Part shown: positions 48,463-59,990 of the stretch, piece after piece
Position numbering within the stretch: position 1 is the stretch's first letter
Layout of the letters: every line of letters starts with the position of its first letter
From: Zychaea mexicana
Taxonomy: Eukaryota > Mucoromycota > Mucoromycetes > Mucorales > Lichtheimiaceae
Assembly: GCF_025766255.1 (NCBI RefSeq)
Contig: NW_026516741.1
Location: forward strand, 62,001 to 126,000
DNA length: 64,000 bases
Direction of reading: 5' to 3'
Translations under genes and position numbers: made by a program
The notes under the pieces: generated by a model
What the model was told of the DNA's origin: nothing
The model's database searches: none
The model's input: the letters and a program-made list of their open reading frames with translations, nothing else

Positions 48463-48753
48463 ATGCGCTTCTCTTTGCTATCTTTTGTTGCTGCTATCTA
48501 TGTTGCCTTTAGCGTTCAAGCCGCCACCGTGCCTGCGAATGTTCATCACAACAGCAGAGACGCTTCCCAGGTCAAAGCTGCCGACAATAAACACAAAGAA
48601 GCAACAACTGACGGAAAACCGCAACAGAAAGCCGGCATGGGCATACCTATAAACAGTAACACTCAAAGGTTGGAGGAAGCGTTCCATGTCACTCCTGCTG
48701 ATATTGCACGGATAGTAACTTCGCAAGGCGAAGCGCCGATTGTTAATCCCTAA
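48463..48753 (+). CDS. Small secreted protein, unknown function
   Basis: Intronless 96-residue protein. MRFSLLSFVAAIYVAFSVQA is a textbook signal peptide (cleavage expected after AVQA/SVQA near residue 20). The mature part is about 76 residues, hydrophilic, rich in Lys, Ala, Asn and Gln, with no Cys, so it is not a disulfide-rich effector type. The C-terminal half (AFHVTPADIARIVTSQGEAP) could form a short helix. A TATA box lies about 103 bp upstream. No family recognised. Isolation in a repeat-rich, gene-poor area is typical of fast-evolving secreted proteins; that is inference. Confidence 0.7.
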   Translation: MRFSLLSFVAAIYVAFSVQAATVPANVHHNSRDASQVKAADNKHKEATTDGKPQQKAGMGIPINSNTQRLEEAFHVTPADIARIVTSQGEAPIVNP

Positions 48754-49726
48754 AGAAAGCGTAGCTTAGCTATGATATTCATAATAATGCGTGATGAATA
48801 ATAAGAGAATGTATACTGTCTTTTGTATCCTATCAGCGTATTGCTTATCTTTATAAATATATCCCCGTTCGACATTTTCTTTTATCAACCCAAATTAAAA
48901 TATAATGCTTATCGGTGTAAAATTCCGAATAGTATATTAACCTCATCATCATTTGTTAGGTTACTGTTGTTCTTAATGGGAAAGTGTATAATCTAGTGTG
49001 ATTGGTGAAAAATGATACCGATAGATTCAATTTCAAGTCATCATCCCCTATACATACACTTACATGTGTTTCTCGTTTCGACTTGTGTACATAAAAGCAC
49101 TTCTCGAAAAGTAATTCGGCAAAAGTATTCGAGCCTATTGCGTGTTATAATACTCATCAAAAGTTGTACTTTTGAGCACTGCCTTTGTCTTAAGGCTGCA
49201 AGACATGGTAGTGTTGGACTGAAATGTGAAAGATTTGATCTCTATAAAAGTGACGTAAGTATGTTATATATTGCGATATGTTGTTACGGCCCAGTGTAAA
49301 AAGTTACTACTGCATCCCAAAGCGTAGAATACTTCTAACCCATTTTGGACGCCTTTGAATGAATTTGCGGTGCCTTTAACGCATCTTCAAATGCATTTAC
49401 ATGCATTGAACAGAATGTAAAGGCGCATTAAGGCTTCTTAGAGATCGGGACATGTTGCTGCTGCTATGCTACTGCTACCACCACTAACTGATTTGTTTGA
49501 CTTTCTGTTAAAGATGAAAATACGTGCCAACCGTTCCGCTGCTGAAACTACTGATTGCGTCCAAGTCGACATAAGTACAAACTTCTTTGGTATCGTCTTT
49601 ACTTGTTCAGCTGTTTTCCGCTTTATATTAATTACGAGCATAAGAAAATGCGGTAATATTAAACAGTAAAGTAACCGAATGAATGTTATACAAGGTTAGT
49701 CATTTCTGGCGATTGATTTTGCTTAT
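48754..49726. other. Intergenic region
   Basis: 3' flank of the secreted protein gene and AT-rich sequence. ORFs at 49012-49299 and 49466-49669 have no recognisable motif. Confidence 0.45.
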
Positions 49727-50303
49727 ACAGTAGACGTATGTCATTTGTGATCTCTTAAATCTTTTATACGATTATTTAATAAGAAAAGGGCGGCTGATGA
49801 TGTACTCAGAATGGATATCTTGTCACCACAAGTTATATGATATTGGCGAATTCAAATCCAAAAAAAAAAAAGGAAAAGTATCTGGAAACGAGGGGATTGG
49901 GGTATGATAGCGGATAGTGTCATATAAGCTGTTTAATATCTTATCACCAGGATGACCGAGCGTGTATTGGATTGGGTTGGAGTATGTAATATGTGCTGAA
50001 CGCCGTAGCCAGCGTCTTCATGGGATATCGTTGTATTAACTGTGGTGGCGTGTGTAACGAAAATAAAAAACGCTGTCTTGAACGAGTATATGCCCACGGC
50101 AATCAGCGATTGCCGATCCTCCAAGCCCGCAATGCTGGATGTGGACAGCTTAAAATAAATTGTCAAGTTATAAAGCAGCATGGCTGTTTTCAGCATAGTA
50201 TGCGTGTCATCCTAGAGCTACTTTCATCCATACAGGCTGTTTCTTTAGGTTGATACTGTTGTTTGGTTCGCTCATTTTATCAACCACCTCCCTCAGCAGC
50301 ATC
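49727..50303 (+). repeat. Segmental repeat R, copy 1 (uninterrupted)
   Basis: Diverged direct match to 56986-57179 plus 57640-58205. Shared landmarks in order are CGTATGTC.TT.GTGATCTCTT, GAATGGAT.TCTTGTCAC, an A12 run, GATAGCGGATAGTGT, TATGTGCTGAA, and TCATTTTATCAACCA at the right end. No LINE insertion is present here, so it shows the empty site. No coding potential recognised. Confidence 0.75.
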
Positions 50304-51449
50304 GACACAACGTCAATCAGACGTGGTATGGCTTGATTGGCGTATGTGTGGTTGATGTAAGATATATGTGGAAATAAAACAAAATACAAAAAAAAGCAGG
50401 ATGGTCGGCTCGTACGAGAGTCAAGCATGCATAATCTAAGCCTTGATTCTGAGCACATAAGTTCGTCTTACGTGTACTCTCATGTTCTATGTGAAAGTTG
50501 TGCCAACGATGTTTTCGGTTATTCAAGGGGTTCAAAGGGGCGTGGCAAGCGAAACATACCATTAAACCGGTTCTCTCAGCTTAGAACAGCTTGCCTTAAG
50601 CGCCGTTGTTGCTGGTGTGCATAGACTCCCAACAAATTTTTCCTTTCGATTATTTTCGCGAGCAGAACTGCGCGACCGCAGAAATGTAAAAAAAAGAAAG
50701 GTGAAAAGCGCGTTGTGATCGAGTTACTGTCGGCTACGATACAGAAGATCTGTCATTATTCCCGGCTTAGTTAGCCTGGACCTGTGGAACGCTCTATGGG
50801 AGCGATGGCAAAGACTCTCTGGGAGAGATGGCGAACGCTCTATGGGAGGCAGCCGGCACCCACCCAGGTTTATTTGTTAAAGGCTGTTAGCAAAGAGAAG
50901 GGCTTCAAAGACACTCGACGTCATCCTCATTCTACCGTTACCGAGCTTCACCACTTGTCCTTGGTATACACTTTGCTTTGGAGCACGTGTACTGCACAGT
51001 CGTCAACTTCTTCTTCTATTTATGTGAGCTTCTTGTTACAATATCAGTAATTTTTATTTTCTACAATGTCAATCATTCCCGGCACCTGCCATTTACTTTT
51101 TCTCTGGGATCTTGTTGCTGAAACACTGTAAACCGTGTCTGTGCGCCTAGTGGCCCAACGGGTGCACGTATCTTCCTATTCAAAAACAGGCGGCGACACC
51201 GTCGGGGCACGCCCTGCATGATACCGGTGAAACATATTTCGTAGGACTATCAAAACACGCAGACAACATGCGCCTTCTTCTTGACAGCTTGACCGTGTCT
51301 CTTCAACACCTCTACTTCACATGGTATCTTCCCTGCCATTTTACTTTCCCACCTGCTGATTGAATGACGAATCACAAGTCACGTGACGTGTTTTTTTCTA
51401 AGCGGCGGGGTCAATCCAAAAAGCATAAATACGCCCACATTTTTCAGGC
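50304..51449. other. Spacer between repeats R and D
   Basis: About 1.15 kb with no long counterpart in the second copy of the duplication, where R and D are only about 120 bp apart. It contains a small near-tandem stretch at 50785-50850 (GCTCTATGGGAG repeated). ORFs at 50427-50624 and 50784-51050 are unassigned. Confidence 0.5.
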
Positions 51450-51899
51450 CATTCGTTTTTTCTCTTCACTCTTTCTTTCCTTCATTTTTCTTTTTCCTTC
51501 ACTCCCATGCCTTCTCCTGGTCTTCTCTTGGCTCTTCCCTTGGCTCTGGTTCTTCCCTTGGTTCTGGTCTTCCCCTGGCTCTGGCTCTTCCCTTGGTCCT
51601 GGCTCTTCCCTTGGTCCTGGTCTTGCCTCTGTCAGTCCTGGTCTCAGCCTTTTTCCCGTGGTCCCTGGCTGCCTACAACCGGTCCCTGCTTTGGGCTGTC
51701 CAGTCTGGCGTTCAACGGTGTTGGCCACAACCGATCTTCAGGCGAGATCAGAGGACGGAGAAATCCTTTTCGGTTTCTCGCCATAGAAATATGGTAGTGT
51801 CCTTTCGGTTGGATGCCTTGTCTGCTGGTCTGGTCTGGTCTGCCATGGTGGGGCTCGCATGAGGAGCCAGGTGCCACCGTAAATCGCGTTCGACTCTCA

Positions 51900-52075
51900 G
51901 GACTCGACTATCGGCATTCGACTGTCTGGCAATCGACTGTCTGGCGATCAACTCTCTGGCATTCGTCTCTCTGGCATACGTCTCTCGGCATTCGACTCTC
52001 GGCATTCGACTCTCTGGCATTCGACTCTCGGCATTCGACTCTCGGCAATCGACACTCGGCAATCAGCTCCCAGCT
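51900..52075 (+). repeat. 15-bp minisatellite (TCGGCATTCGACTCT-like)
   Basis: About 11-12 imperfect units of 14-15 bp, alternating CATTCGACTCTC and CAATCGACTGTC types. The second copy (about 58725-58880) has a different unit order and number, so the array evolves faster than its flanks. Confidence 0.8.
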
Positions 52076-52185
52076 TCAGTGTTCGGCTCCCAGCATCCGA
52101 GTATCCAGTAAGCAGCTCCTCCAGCATTCGACAACAGCAGCAATTTTTTTTCTTTTTCTTTTTTGGGTGTTTCGAGAGTCAATTC

Positions 52186-52350
52186 TTTCCCCTACCCCCA
52201 CCCCTTCCCTTTCCTCTTCCCTTTCCTCTTCCCCACCCTTCCCTTCCTCTTCCCTTTCCTCTTCCCTTTCCTCTTCCCTTCCGTCCTTCCCTCCCTTCCT
52301 TCCCTTCCGTCTACCCTTCCATCTTCCTTCCGTCCTTCCCTTCCCCCTTC
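52186..52350 (+). repeat. Polypyrimidine tract (CCTCTTCCCTTT)n
   Basis: About 165 bp of almost pure C/T with mirror symmetry, shorter in the other copy (58998-59093). Such tracts can form triplex DNA; no function is shown. Confidence 0.8.
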
Positions 52351-52439
52351 CCCACTCACAGGCAATCCACAACCGATTGCTTGCACTTGACTCTCGAAAC
52401 GTAGCGTACGTCATGGTTCCCACTCGTTTGTACCATGAT

Positions 52440-52493
52440 GGCTGGGTTTGTGGTTGATTGACCCAGCCAAATGTGTGGGAGACTGGGACTCCC
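52440..52493 (+). other. Two adjacent hairpins conserved in both D copies
   Basis: GGCTGGGT (52440-52447) pairs with ACCCAGCC (52461-52468) around a 13-nt loop. Next, TGGGAG pairs with CTCCCA around ACTGGGA. The same two structures lie at 59181-59209 and just after in copy 2. They may be a structured RNA or element end, or chance. Confidence 0.4.
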
Positions 52494-53255
52494 AGGCCGA
52501 GGCATTGGTGGCTTTCTTTTCCTCCCCCTTTTACATACTTCTTCTGTTTCTTCTTGCTTTCTTCATGCTTTTTGTATAGCCTGCAGGTTGTGCGAACTGC
52601 TTGTTGAGGTCACTTTGTAAAATCGCGTTCTTATTATTTGTCTTTATTGTCCACTGATTGTGTTCTTTTAATAAAATTTGTACCCTTCGACTATTGATAT
52701 TCATAACGATAACTTTTGTCTTTTATAAAATGTTTCTTTACTCTAATATTACAATGAATAAAAACCTGCTCTTTTACTTTATGTCCTGCTTAAACTCATT
52801 TACAATTTCTTTCCTTGTGAAGATATTTGCGTGTCGCTTCACCTTGCAATATCCATTTTCTTTCTGACTGTGTTCAATCGTCTTCGCCGCTTCATTTGAC
52901 AGTTAGGAAAGAACTCATGTTTTGGCGTGCTGTGTCCTTGTTCTTATACAATGCTGACAATGTCAAATGGCTCACATTAGATTCGTAATTACTTTTACTT
53001 TGCATTGACTCGATCGATTCTAAACATAATATCTAGGCAACCGTTTGACACAAGCATAATGCACTGACCATGTAATACAATGTCAAAATTCTTGTGAGAG
53101 CCGTTGCATGTATCAGTTTTTTGGGCACGTCAGAAAATATCTTTAGAGAAACTTTTTCTGGCAACTGCCAGGAACTCTTTATGAATAACTGGGAACCCGT
53201 TGTTCGAGTTGTGTGTTCAAAAACTGTCATAGAATTAGACTCTACAGTAGAAATG

Positions 53256-56200
53256 CTCGACTTTTTTTGGAGACCCGCAGCTCGTTTGCAAAGAGCGACT
53301 GTTTCCATGCATGATCTCGCTCCCCGGTTGAACCATATTTAATTACTGCTTTATGTCGTTAGCATTCAACCACAAGCTTGACTCTTTGCTTGATCTAGTA
53401 CGGTCATTGTAATACAACAGTAAGTACATTGTTTCACATATATAGATTGGGGATTTCTTTGGATCCAGATGCGTGCATACATAACTGTCGACACACAAAA
53501 GCCATTTTGATAGACTTCAAATGACAATGTAATTGGAGCTATAAAGCTGGCCATGACCACCAACATGTTAAAGTGAATCAAATTTTCTACAGTACAGTAT
53601 ATAACATCAGCGTCTCATCATTGCTTATGTAATCAGTACAAACTCATCTAATGAACATGTATTTAAAGTATATACTTTCATTAAGACGATTACGAAAACC
53701 AACAAAAAGACAGCATTATGATACGAGGATGATTCCTGGTCTTTTATTTTGTATGAAAAATATATCGTTAGGTAATAGGACATCCCGTCAATATATAGTT
53801 GATACAAGCAATATTTGCAGACAAGCCAAAGGACTATCAAAGAAAGAAGTTAGAGCAAGCCATACTTGGAGTATTTAGTAAAAGCAAGCAACAATTGAAA
53901 CAATCACTCACCACTTCGTATTTCCAGAACAGATCGTCGCGGCCCCTACCCTACCCTCCCATTGCTGGGAGAACCTCCACTTTCGTCTGGGCTCCAGAAC
54001 CTATCATAGATGCAATTATCCCCTCGCTCGCTCTTCAGACGTTTTCTTGTGTATATTTTGCCACTAACCGTTCTCTGTGACGCCTCCTCTTATCCGTGTA
54101 CGTGACCTCACCATACTGCCCAATCCCGTATGGCTGCCTGCTACGGCGGCATGACCCTGACAGTCATCGCGTTTAGTTGTGGCCGCGCTCCACTGCATAG
54201 TCTCTACGTGTTGCCGACCCGTGCCCCGAACCTAACGTCTATGCGCGGCCGGTGGTCAGTTTATCGAGTCATTTCCAGGACTCAGCAAGCGGTCACAGGG
54301 AGTACAGGATCAAGAGGTGGGCGCAGGTCACGATTTACTGGAGAGGTGCATGCGCAATCGAACTTACCATGCTTTCGCTCTTCCACTCGCAAGGTAAACC
54401 AAAATTTCTTTCAGGCCTTCCGACAAAAGAGAAAAAGGTTAGGCATCGCCCAATCCGCGAACCAATCCTGATAAATCTTAACAACTACAGCAACGAAAGC
54501 ACGTAGAAAATCAAGTTATTAAGACGTAAATACCAGAAGAATGCTACCCTAGTTGAAGAAGTACAGAAAAAAATAGTTACCCTGTAGTCGTCACGCATAT
54601 CCGTCCGCCGCCGCTACTACTACTACACACGCAAAATCAACGACAATGATTAAAAGAAACGTTGGTGACGCATTGGAAAAAAAAACAAGTTGGAGATCAT
54701 TGAAATTTGAAAGGTGTTTTTTTTAAGAAAGATTAGGTAGGAGAAAAACTTACACTGTAAAGGTTCCATAGTACACCGCGTGTGTCAAAAGCAGATTCGC
54801 GAAAGGGTTCATAAAGAAAGCGAATTGCCAATGGAGTATGTGTTAGAAAAAAGAACTCTTTTGAAAGAGCGAGTGAGGAACTGATTGAAGTAACTCGTTC
54901 GCGCATTGCTCTACTTACATGCCCAGGTTTGTTGCCATCACGGTTCTTGTTGAAAGAGACAAGAGTGGTGATGGAAAAAACCTTTACTTGACTGTCAAAT
55001 TATTGAAACAACGACACAACCATGGCGCACTGCCTAAGCCTCGCTGCTTCGCTGCTTTTTTTCTGCATGGGATATCATTAAGAGAGAAAAGAGGTTTACA
55101 CATACACCGAGTATCTCCATGTCTCCCGGTTCGTGCCTCGTCTGCATTACACACCCAGGTTTCACCTTGGGACTGAGCTCCGCACCTTTTGCAGGTACCT
55201 TTTTTGTGTAGACGATGATTTATTGAAATACCGTTGTTGTCGGTATTTATAATGTCAGAAAAGAGGGTTGACAAACGCACTATGAAAAAGTACTGATTTC
55301 AATGTAATGCGGGCTGCTACACCGTCGGGCCAGAAGGTTGATCCTTGAAACACTTGATGCCAATGGGAGTCCCATATGTGGAGTATGGTAGTGGCGATGA
55401 TACATATGAACTCTGGTTTGACCGTGAGCGGGAAGGTGTTGAGAGACCTACTGTAATGTGATCACACGTCAAAGACTCATGGTCGACAAGGAAGCGCTTT
55501 GCAGGTACCGCTATACTCGCACGGATAAACTGAAGGACCGGATGTGTCATAATCACCTCCTTACAACATAACATAGCAATCGTTGCCATCGTTACTTTAC
55601 CTCACATGCTGCTGCAGAACCCCCATGCGTAGCTCATATAGCTTTCTCTATGTATTTGTTATCAAAACACACCTCCCCTGGCTAGTAGTACCTCCACCTT
55701 CTTGTGCGCCCTCTGAGTGTAAACTTCAATTCACTTCTTGCACGATTAACCATCATCTCCTCGTTAGTGCATACTGATGAGTTGACAGCGAATTTGGCAT
55801 TATCATAGTAGTCACTAGATCAACTTAGTACTTTGGTGCTTTTGTGTACCCATCGCTGTACCTCTATTAGAGGAATCTCCTATGATATCTTTCTTCCCTG
55901 TGTATTTCGTTTGTCTACTTTTTACACTGTAAAGCGTCAATCAGTAGTATTGGTGCGTATTGTATCTGTTGTTTCGGCCCCAATTCTACCACTGACACAA
56001 TAAAACAGACGGTTATTCTGAGACAATTTAAGTCTATACACATCAGTACTTTAAGCGTATGTGAGAGGCGTACGCATAGATTCGTTTCCAAACACTCTGT
56101 TTTTCCGCCTTACAATACAATAATGTGAATCTTGGTGTTGTCCCACTCGAACAGTCGTATGTGGTGTTGGCTATTCCTAAATTTCTGTTTTCACATTGGC

Positions 56201-56985
56201 TTTTGATACGGACACTCTCTTCTATTTTTGATCCTCATCAGGTTACACTCATCCTATAAATATATACTTGTGGGAGTTGTCCGCAAGGATGTTCACTTGT
56301 TATTGCTACTACAGATCAGTCGATATATCAACAGAAGAGAACCTTAAAGGGTACATGAAAAAACATTCCTTAATGCTTTTCAAACTTTCTAGGATGTCTC
56401 TACACGGATGTGTTTATGCGCAGTAATTTCAATAAAGTATGAAAAGGCTCCTCAATAACAGTATACTTTAATATATATATATATATATATTATATTAAAT
56501 CTTCAACTTCTTTCACCTACGTTTATCACCCTACTACTGTATCCCAACACTATGGAGCAATTGATTGAAACTACTTACACCGAATAAAATATGCACTGTT
56601 ACAATACGTATACGTCAAGTCCTATTAACTACATACTGTATAAGCACTAGCTATGGTGTGCATGCATTTCGCTAGAATACCTTCGTTGCTAGTTTTTCAA
56701 AAGAGAATACAGAGCGCAAACACACTACAATTACACTGTCCAAAGACATCATCAGATAAGATATTTGGTTAACATCAAAAGTATATACAGACAACTACCA
56801 CGGCAACCAGCTAAGCATTGTAGCATAGACACAATTGTAAAGCACGGAAACACTATACTCGGATTATCCAGCTTATGTAAGCAGTAGCAGTACGATTGCC
56901 ATTATATCATGAATGTGGAAGATCTTACACCTGTACAACGAGGGGCGGCTATAAGCCGATACTGTATGGACTGACGCAATATGAT
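53256..56985. other. Gene-poor interval, about 3.7 kb
   Basis: Unassigned ORFs at 53799-54080, 54130-54506 (locally GC-richer) and 54919-55176 on the plus strand. An (AT)n microsatellite lies at 56470-56491. No RNA gene or complete element recognised. Confidence 0.4.
55317..55589 (-). CDS. Hypothetical 90-residue ORF
   Basis: Minus-strand frame with coding-like composition: RASIAVPAKRFLVDHESLTC, then DHITVGLSTPSRSRSN, a Ser/Pro/Tyr stretch and GTPIGIKCFKDQPSGP before the stop. No family recognised; it may be the 3' end of a gene or a remnant. Confidence 0.2.
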   Translation of the reverse strand: MATIAMLCCKEVIMTHPVLQFIRASIAVPAKRFLVDHESLTCDHITVGLSTPSRSRSNQSSYVSSPLPYSTYGTPIGIKCFKDQPSGPTV

Positions 56986-57164
56986 GCATAGGCGTATGTC
57001 GTTAGTGATCTCTTGATATCCTTTACGATAATTTAGAAAGAGAAGGTCTGCTTATGATGCACTTAGAATGGATGTCTTGTCACAAAAAAAAAAAAGCACC
57101 TGGCAGTGGCAGGTGGAAACGAGCGGATGGGCGATGATAGCGGATAGTGTTATGCAAGCTAATC

Positions 57165-57550
57165 AATACTTATCATCAGCTGGTTCGGGCACCGTTTCAC
57201 TGTGCCGATCCACGCCTGCCGGCTATCGCACATGCGATGAAGACTGCTGTCTTCGCACGTCGCTTTTGCTCCCAACCCAAAACCACTCTTCTATGCATCG
57301 CCATCGTTCAAGCGATCTGGTCAGCACATTGGTTTTTCATATTCGAAGGCCACCCTTTCATTCCGCAGGCAGTAGCTGCTCATGCCACTGCCATCTATCA
57401 CCGCACATATAAATAGGTTTCTCTTTTCCGTCACTTCTCTGTTCCTCATTTTCTCATACATGTATTCACACCCAATAGTCCGTCACTCCTCTGGACACTC
57501 TGTTGGGAATAAGTTCTGCCTCCAGACCATAAAAAAATACTTATGATCAG
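57165..57550 (+). mobile_element. 5'-truncated LINE retrotransposon insertion with 15-bp target-site duplication
   Basis: The direct repeats AATACTTATCATCAG (57165-57179) and AATACTTATGATCAG (57536-57550), 14 of 15 identical, flank 356 bp. The insert carries the 3' end of an ORF, about 120 bp of 3' UTR and an A7 tail just before the second repeat. The homologous R copy at 49.94 kb (AATATCTTATCACCAG) has the site once, without the insert. Together this is the signature of target-primed reverse transcription of a truncated LINE. Confidence 0.75.
57180..57416 (+). pseudogene. C-terminal end of a LINE ORF2 (reverse transcriptase protein)
   Basis: Open for 78 codons to a stop: LVRAPFHCADPRLPAIAHAM, then LLCIAIVQAIWSAHWFFIFE, GHPFIPQAVAAHATAIYHRT. 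The 'iw.aHW.fiFd..PF.p..v......iy' pattern matches the end of ORF2 in Mucorales L1/Tad-like LINEs as I recall them. The catalytic reverse transcriptase and endonuclease domains are missing because of 5' truncation, so it is inactive. Confidence 0.55.
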
Positions 57551-58324
57551 AATGATTGGGCATGTACTAGTTTTGGTTAGCGCCAAGCTCAAGCCAGGGA
57601 TCAAAGGGTCTCGGTACAGTGTCTACCGTCAATGTTGCTTATGTTGAATACGAGATTACTTTTGGATTTGTACCGCGTCGATATTGGCCGGTGAACAATA
57701 GCTTCGGATGATAACGATATATTCGCGCAAGGTGTTGGCAAAATATACATCATTTTTGGTTTGGAGTAAGTATGTGCTGAATGGTCGTATCCAGCTTCCT
57801 GATGGGATAAATGAGCCATTGTAGAAAGTCTCGGCCGTTGTTGGATTAACCATGGTGCGATGTGGTGGCGTGTGTCACAAAAGACGCACTCAATCTTCAA
57901 GTTTACCCACGATCCTAAGCGCATGATGGGGTGGCACTTAAATAGAGTGTCAAGGCATGGCTGTTTTACTGTATGCGCGTATTGTATACAGGCTGTTCAA
58001 TTTGGCTTGGCATTTTAACCATGGTGCATGTTAACAAACAAAAGACGACTCTTAATCAAGTATCAAAAAAGTATATACACGATCCTAAGCTGCATGATAG
58101 TGAACTTAAAAAAGAGTGTCAGAGATGGCTTTTCATGTATGCCGTCATCCTGTATAACTGCTTCAAATTTGGCTTGTCATTTTATCAACCATTCCCTCGG
58201 CTGATGTATTCATTGAAAAAAGATGGAAGAAACGTGTGAACATAACAAAAAAGTTGAGTCGTGACGTTGCTTTCTGCCTGTTTTTTAGCACGGGCCTGGA
58301 CGTGTTTTTTTAAAACAAAAAAAA

Positions 58325-59990
58325 ATTTTTTCTTCACTCTTTCTTCTCTTCACTTTTCTTTTCCCTTCACTCCCTTGGATCCTCCTGGTCTTTCTCTTGG
58401 CTCTTCCCTTGGTTCTGGTCTTCCCCTCGCTCTGGCTCTTCCCTTGGTCCTGGTCTTGCCTCTGTCGGTCCTGGTCTCAGCCTTTTTCCCGTGGTCCCCC
58501 TGGCTGCCTACAACCGGTCCCTGCTTTGGGCTGTCCAGTCTGGCGTTCAACGGTGTTGGCCACAACCGATCTTCAGGCGAGATCAGAGGACGGAGAAATC
58601 CTTTTCGGTTTCTCGCCATAGAAATATGGTAGTGTCCTTTCGGTTGGATGCCTTGTCTGCTGGTGTCTGGTCTGCCATGGTGGGGGTCGCAATGAGGAGC
58701 CAGGTGCCACTGTAGATTGCGTTGGACTCTCGGCAATCGACTCTCGGCATTTGACTCTCGACAATCGACGCTCGGCATTCGACTCTCGGCATTCGACTCT
58801 CAGCGATCAACTCTCTGGCATTCGACTCTCGGCATTCGACTCTCGGCAATCGACACTCGGCAATCGACACTCGGCAATCAGCTCCCAGCTTCAGTGTTCG
58901 GCTCCCAGCATCCGAGTATCCAGTAAGCAGCTCCTCCAGCATTCGACAACAGCAGCAAATTTTTTTTTTTCTTTTTTGGGTGTTTCGAGAGTCAATTCCT
59001 TCCCCTACCCCCACCCCTTCCCTTTCCTCTTCCCTTTCCTCTTCCCCCACCCCTTCCCTTTCCTCTTCCCTTCCGTCCTCCTTCCCTTCCCCACTCACAG
59101 GCAATCCTCAACCGATTGCTTGCACTTGACTCTCTCGAAACGTAGTGTACGTCATGGTTCCCACTCGTTTGTACCATGATGGCTGGGTTTGTGGTTGATT
59201 GACCCAGCCAAATGTGTGGGAGACTGGGACTCCCAGGCCGAGGCATTGGTGGCTTTCTTTTCCTCCCCCTTTTACATACTTCTTCTGTTTCTTCTTGCTT
59301 TCTTCATGCTTTTTGTATAGCCTACGGGTTGTGCGAACTGCTTGTTGAGGTCACTTTGTAAAATCGCGTTCTTATTATTTGTCTTTATTGTCCACTGATT
59401 GTGTTCTTTTAATAAAATTTGTACCCTTCGACTATTGATATTCATAACGATAACTTTTGTCTTTTATAAAATGTTTCTTTACTCTAATATTACAATGAAT
59501 AAAAACCTGCTCTTTTACTTTATGTCCTGCTCAAACTCATTTACAATTTCTTTCCTTGTGAAGATATTTGCGTGTCGCTTCACCTTGCAATATCCATTTT
59601 CTTTCTGACTGTGTTCAATCGTCTTCGCCGCTTCAGTTGACAGTTAGGAAAGAACTCATGTTTTGGCGTGCTGTGTCCTTGTTCTTATACAATGCTGACA
59701 ATGTCAAATGGCTCACATTAGATTCGTAATTACTTTTACTTTGCAATGACTCGATCGATTCTAAACATAATAGCTAGGCAACCGTTTGACGCAAGCATAA
59801 TGGAAAGACCATGTAATACAATGTCAAATTGTTGTGAAACCCGTTGGGTATGTAGCAATATCAGTACTGGGCACATCAGAAAGTTTCTTGCAACAGCAGG
59901 AACTCTTTTAGACTTGGAAAAAGTTGATCGAGCTTTGTGTGCTTAAACTATCGTTTCTCTTAAATCTGCACGACATGCACTCTACAGTCA
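58325..59990 (+). repeat. Segmental repeat D, copy 2
   Basis: Direct copy of 51450-53255. It keeps the same order of features: shortened 18-bp minisatellite (58390-58475), 15-bp minisatellite (58725-58880), shorter C/T tract (58998-59093), hairpins (59181 onward) and the 69-codon ORF (59399-59608) with one residue changed (CLNSF to CSNSF). Similarity fades from about 59800. Confidence 0.9.

Larger units (their letters stand above)
51450..53255 (+). repeat. Segmental repeat D, copy 1
   Basis: Direct repeat of 58325-59990, highly similar for about 1.6 kb and then gradually diverging. It contains an 18-bp minisatellite (51524-51650, TTCCCTTGGTCCTGGCTC type), a 15-bp minisatellite (about 51900-52075, TCGGCATTCGACTCT type), a C/T-only tract (52186-52350), a pair of hairpins (52440-52493) and an AT-rich part with a conserved 69-codon ORF (52658-52867). 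The low-complexity ORFs over the minisatellites are not credible genes. Confidence 0.9.
56986..58205 (+). repeat. Segmental repeat R, copy 2, interrupted by a LINE fragment
   Basis: 56986-57179 matches the left part of copy 1. After the LINE insertion, 57640-57990 matches the right part. A second, diverged copy of the right part follows at about 57990-58205, so the right end is tandemly duplicated here (both have CACGATCCTAAGC..CATGAT and TGTATGC). Confidence 0.65.

Noticed and set aside
51900..52075. Possible CRISPR-like array
   Set aside because: Units are contiguous 14-15 bp minisatellite repeats with no unique spacers, and the genome is eukaryotic.
51364..52457. Several 75-214-codon ORFs on both strands over repeat D (and again at 58261-59246)
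   Set aside because: They are produced by minisatellites and the C/T tract lacking stop codons; composition is pure low complexity, differs between copies and shows no domain.
56470..56491. (AT)n tract as an origin or cruciform signal
   Set aside because: A simple microsatellite in AT-rich DNA with no accompanying structure.
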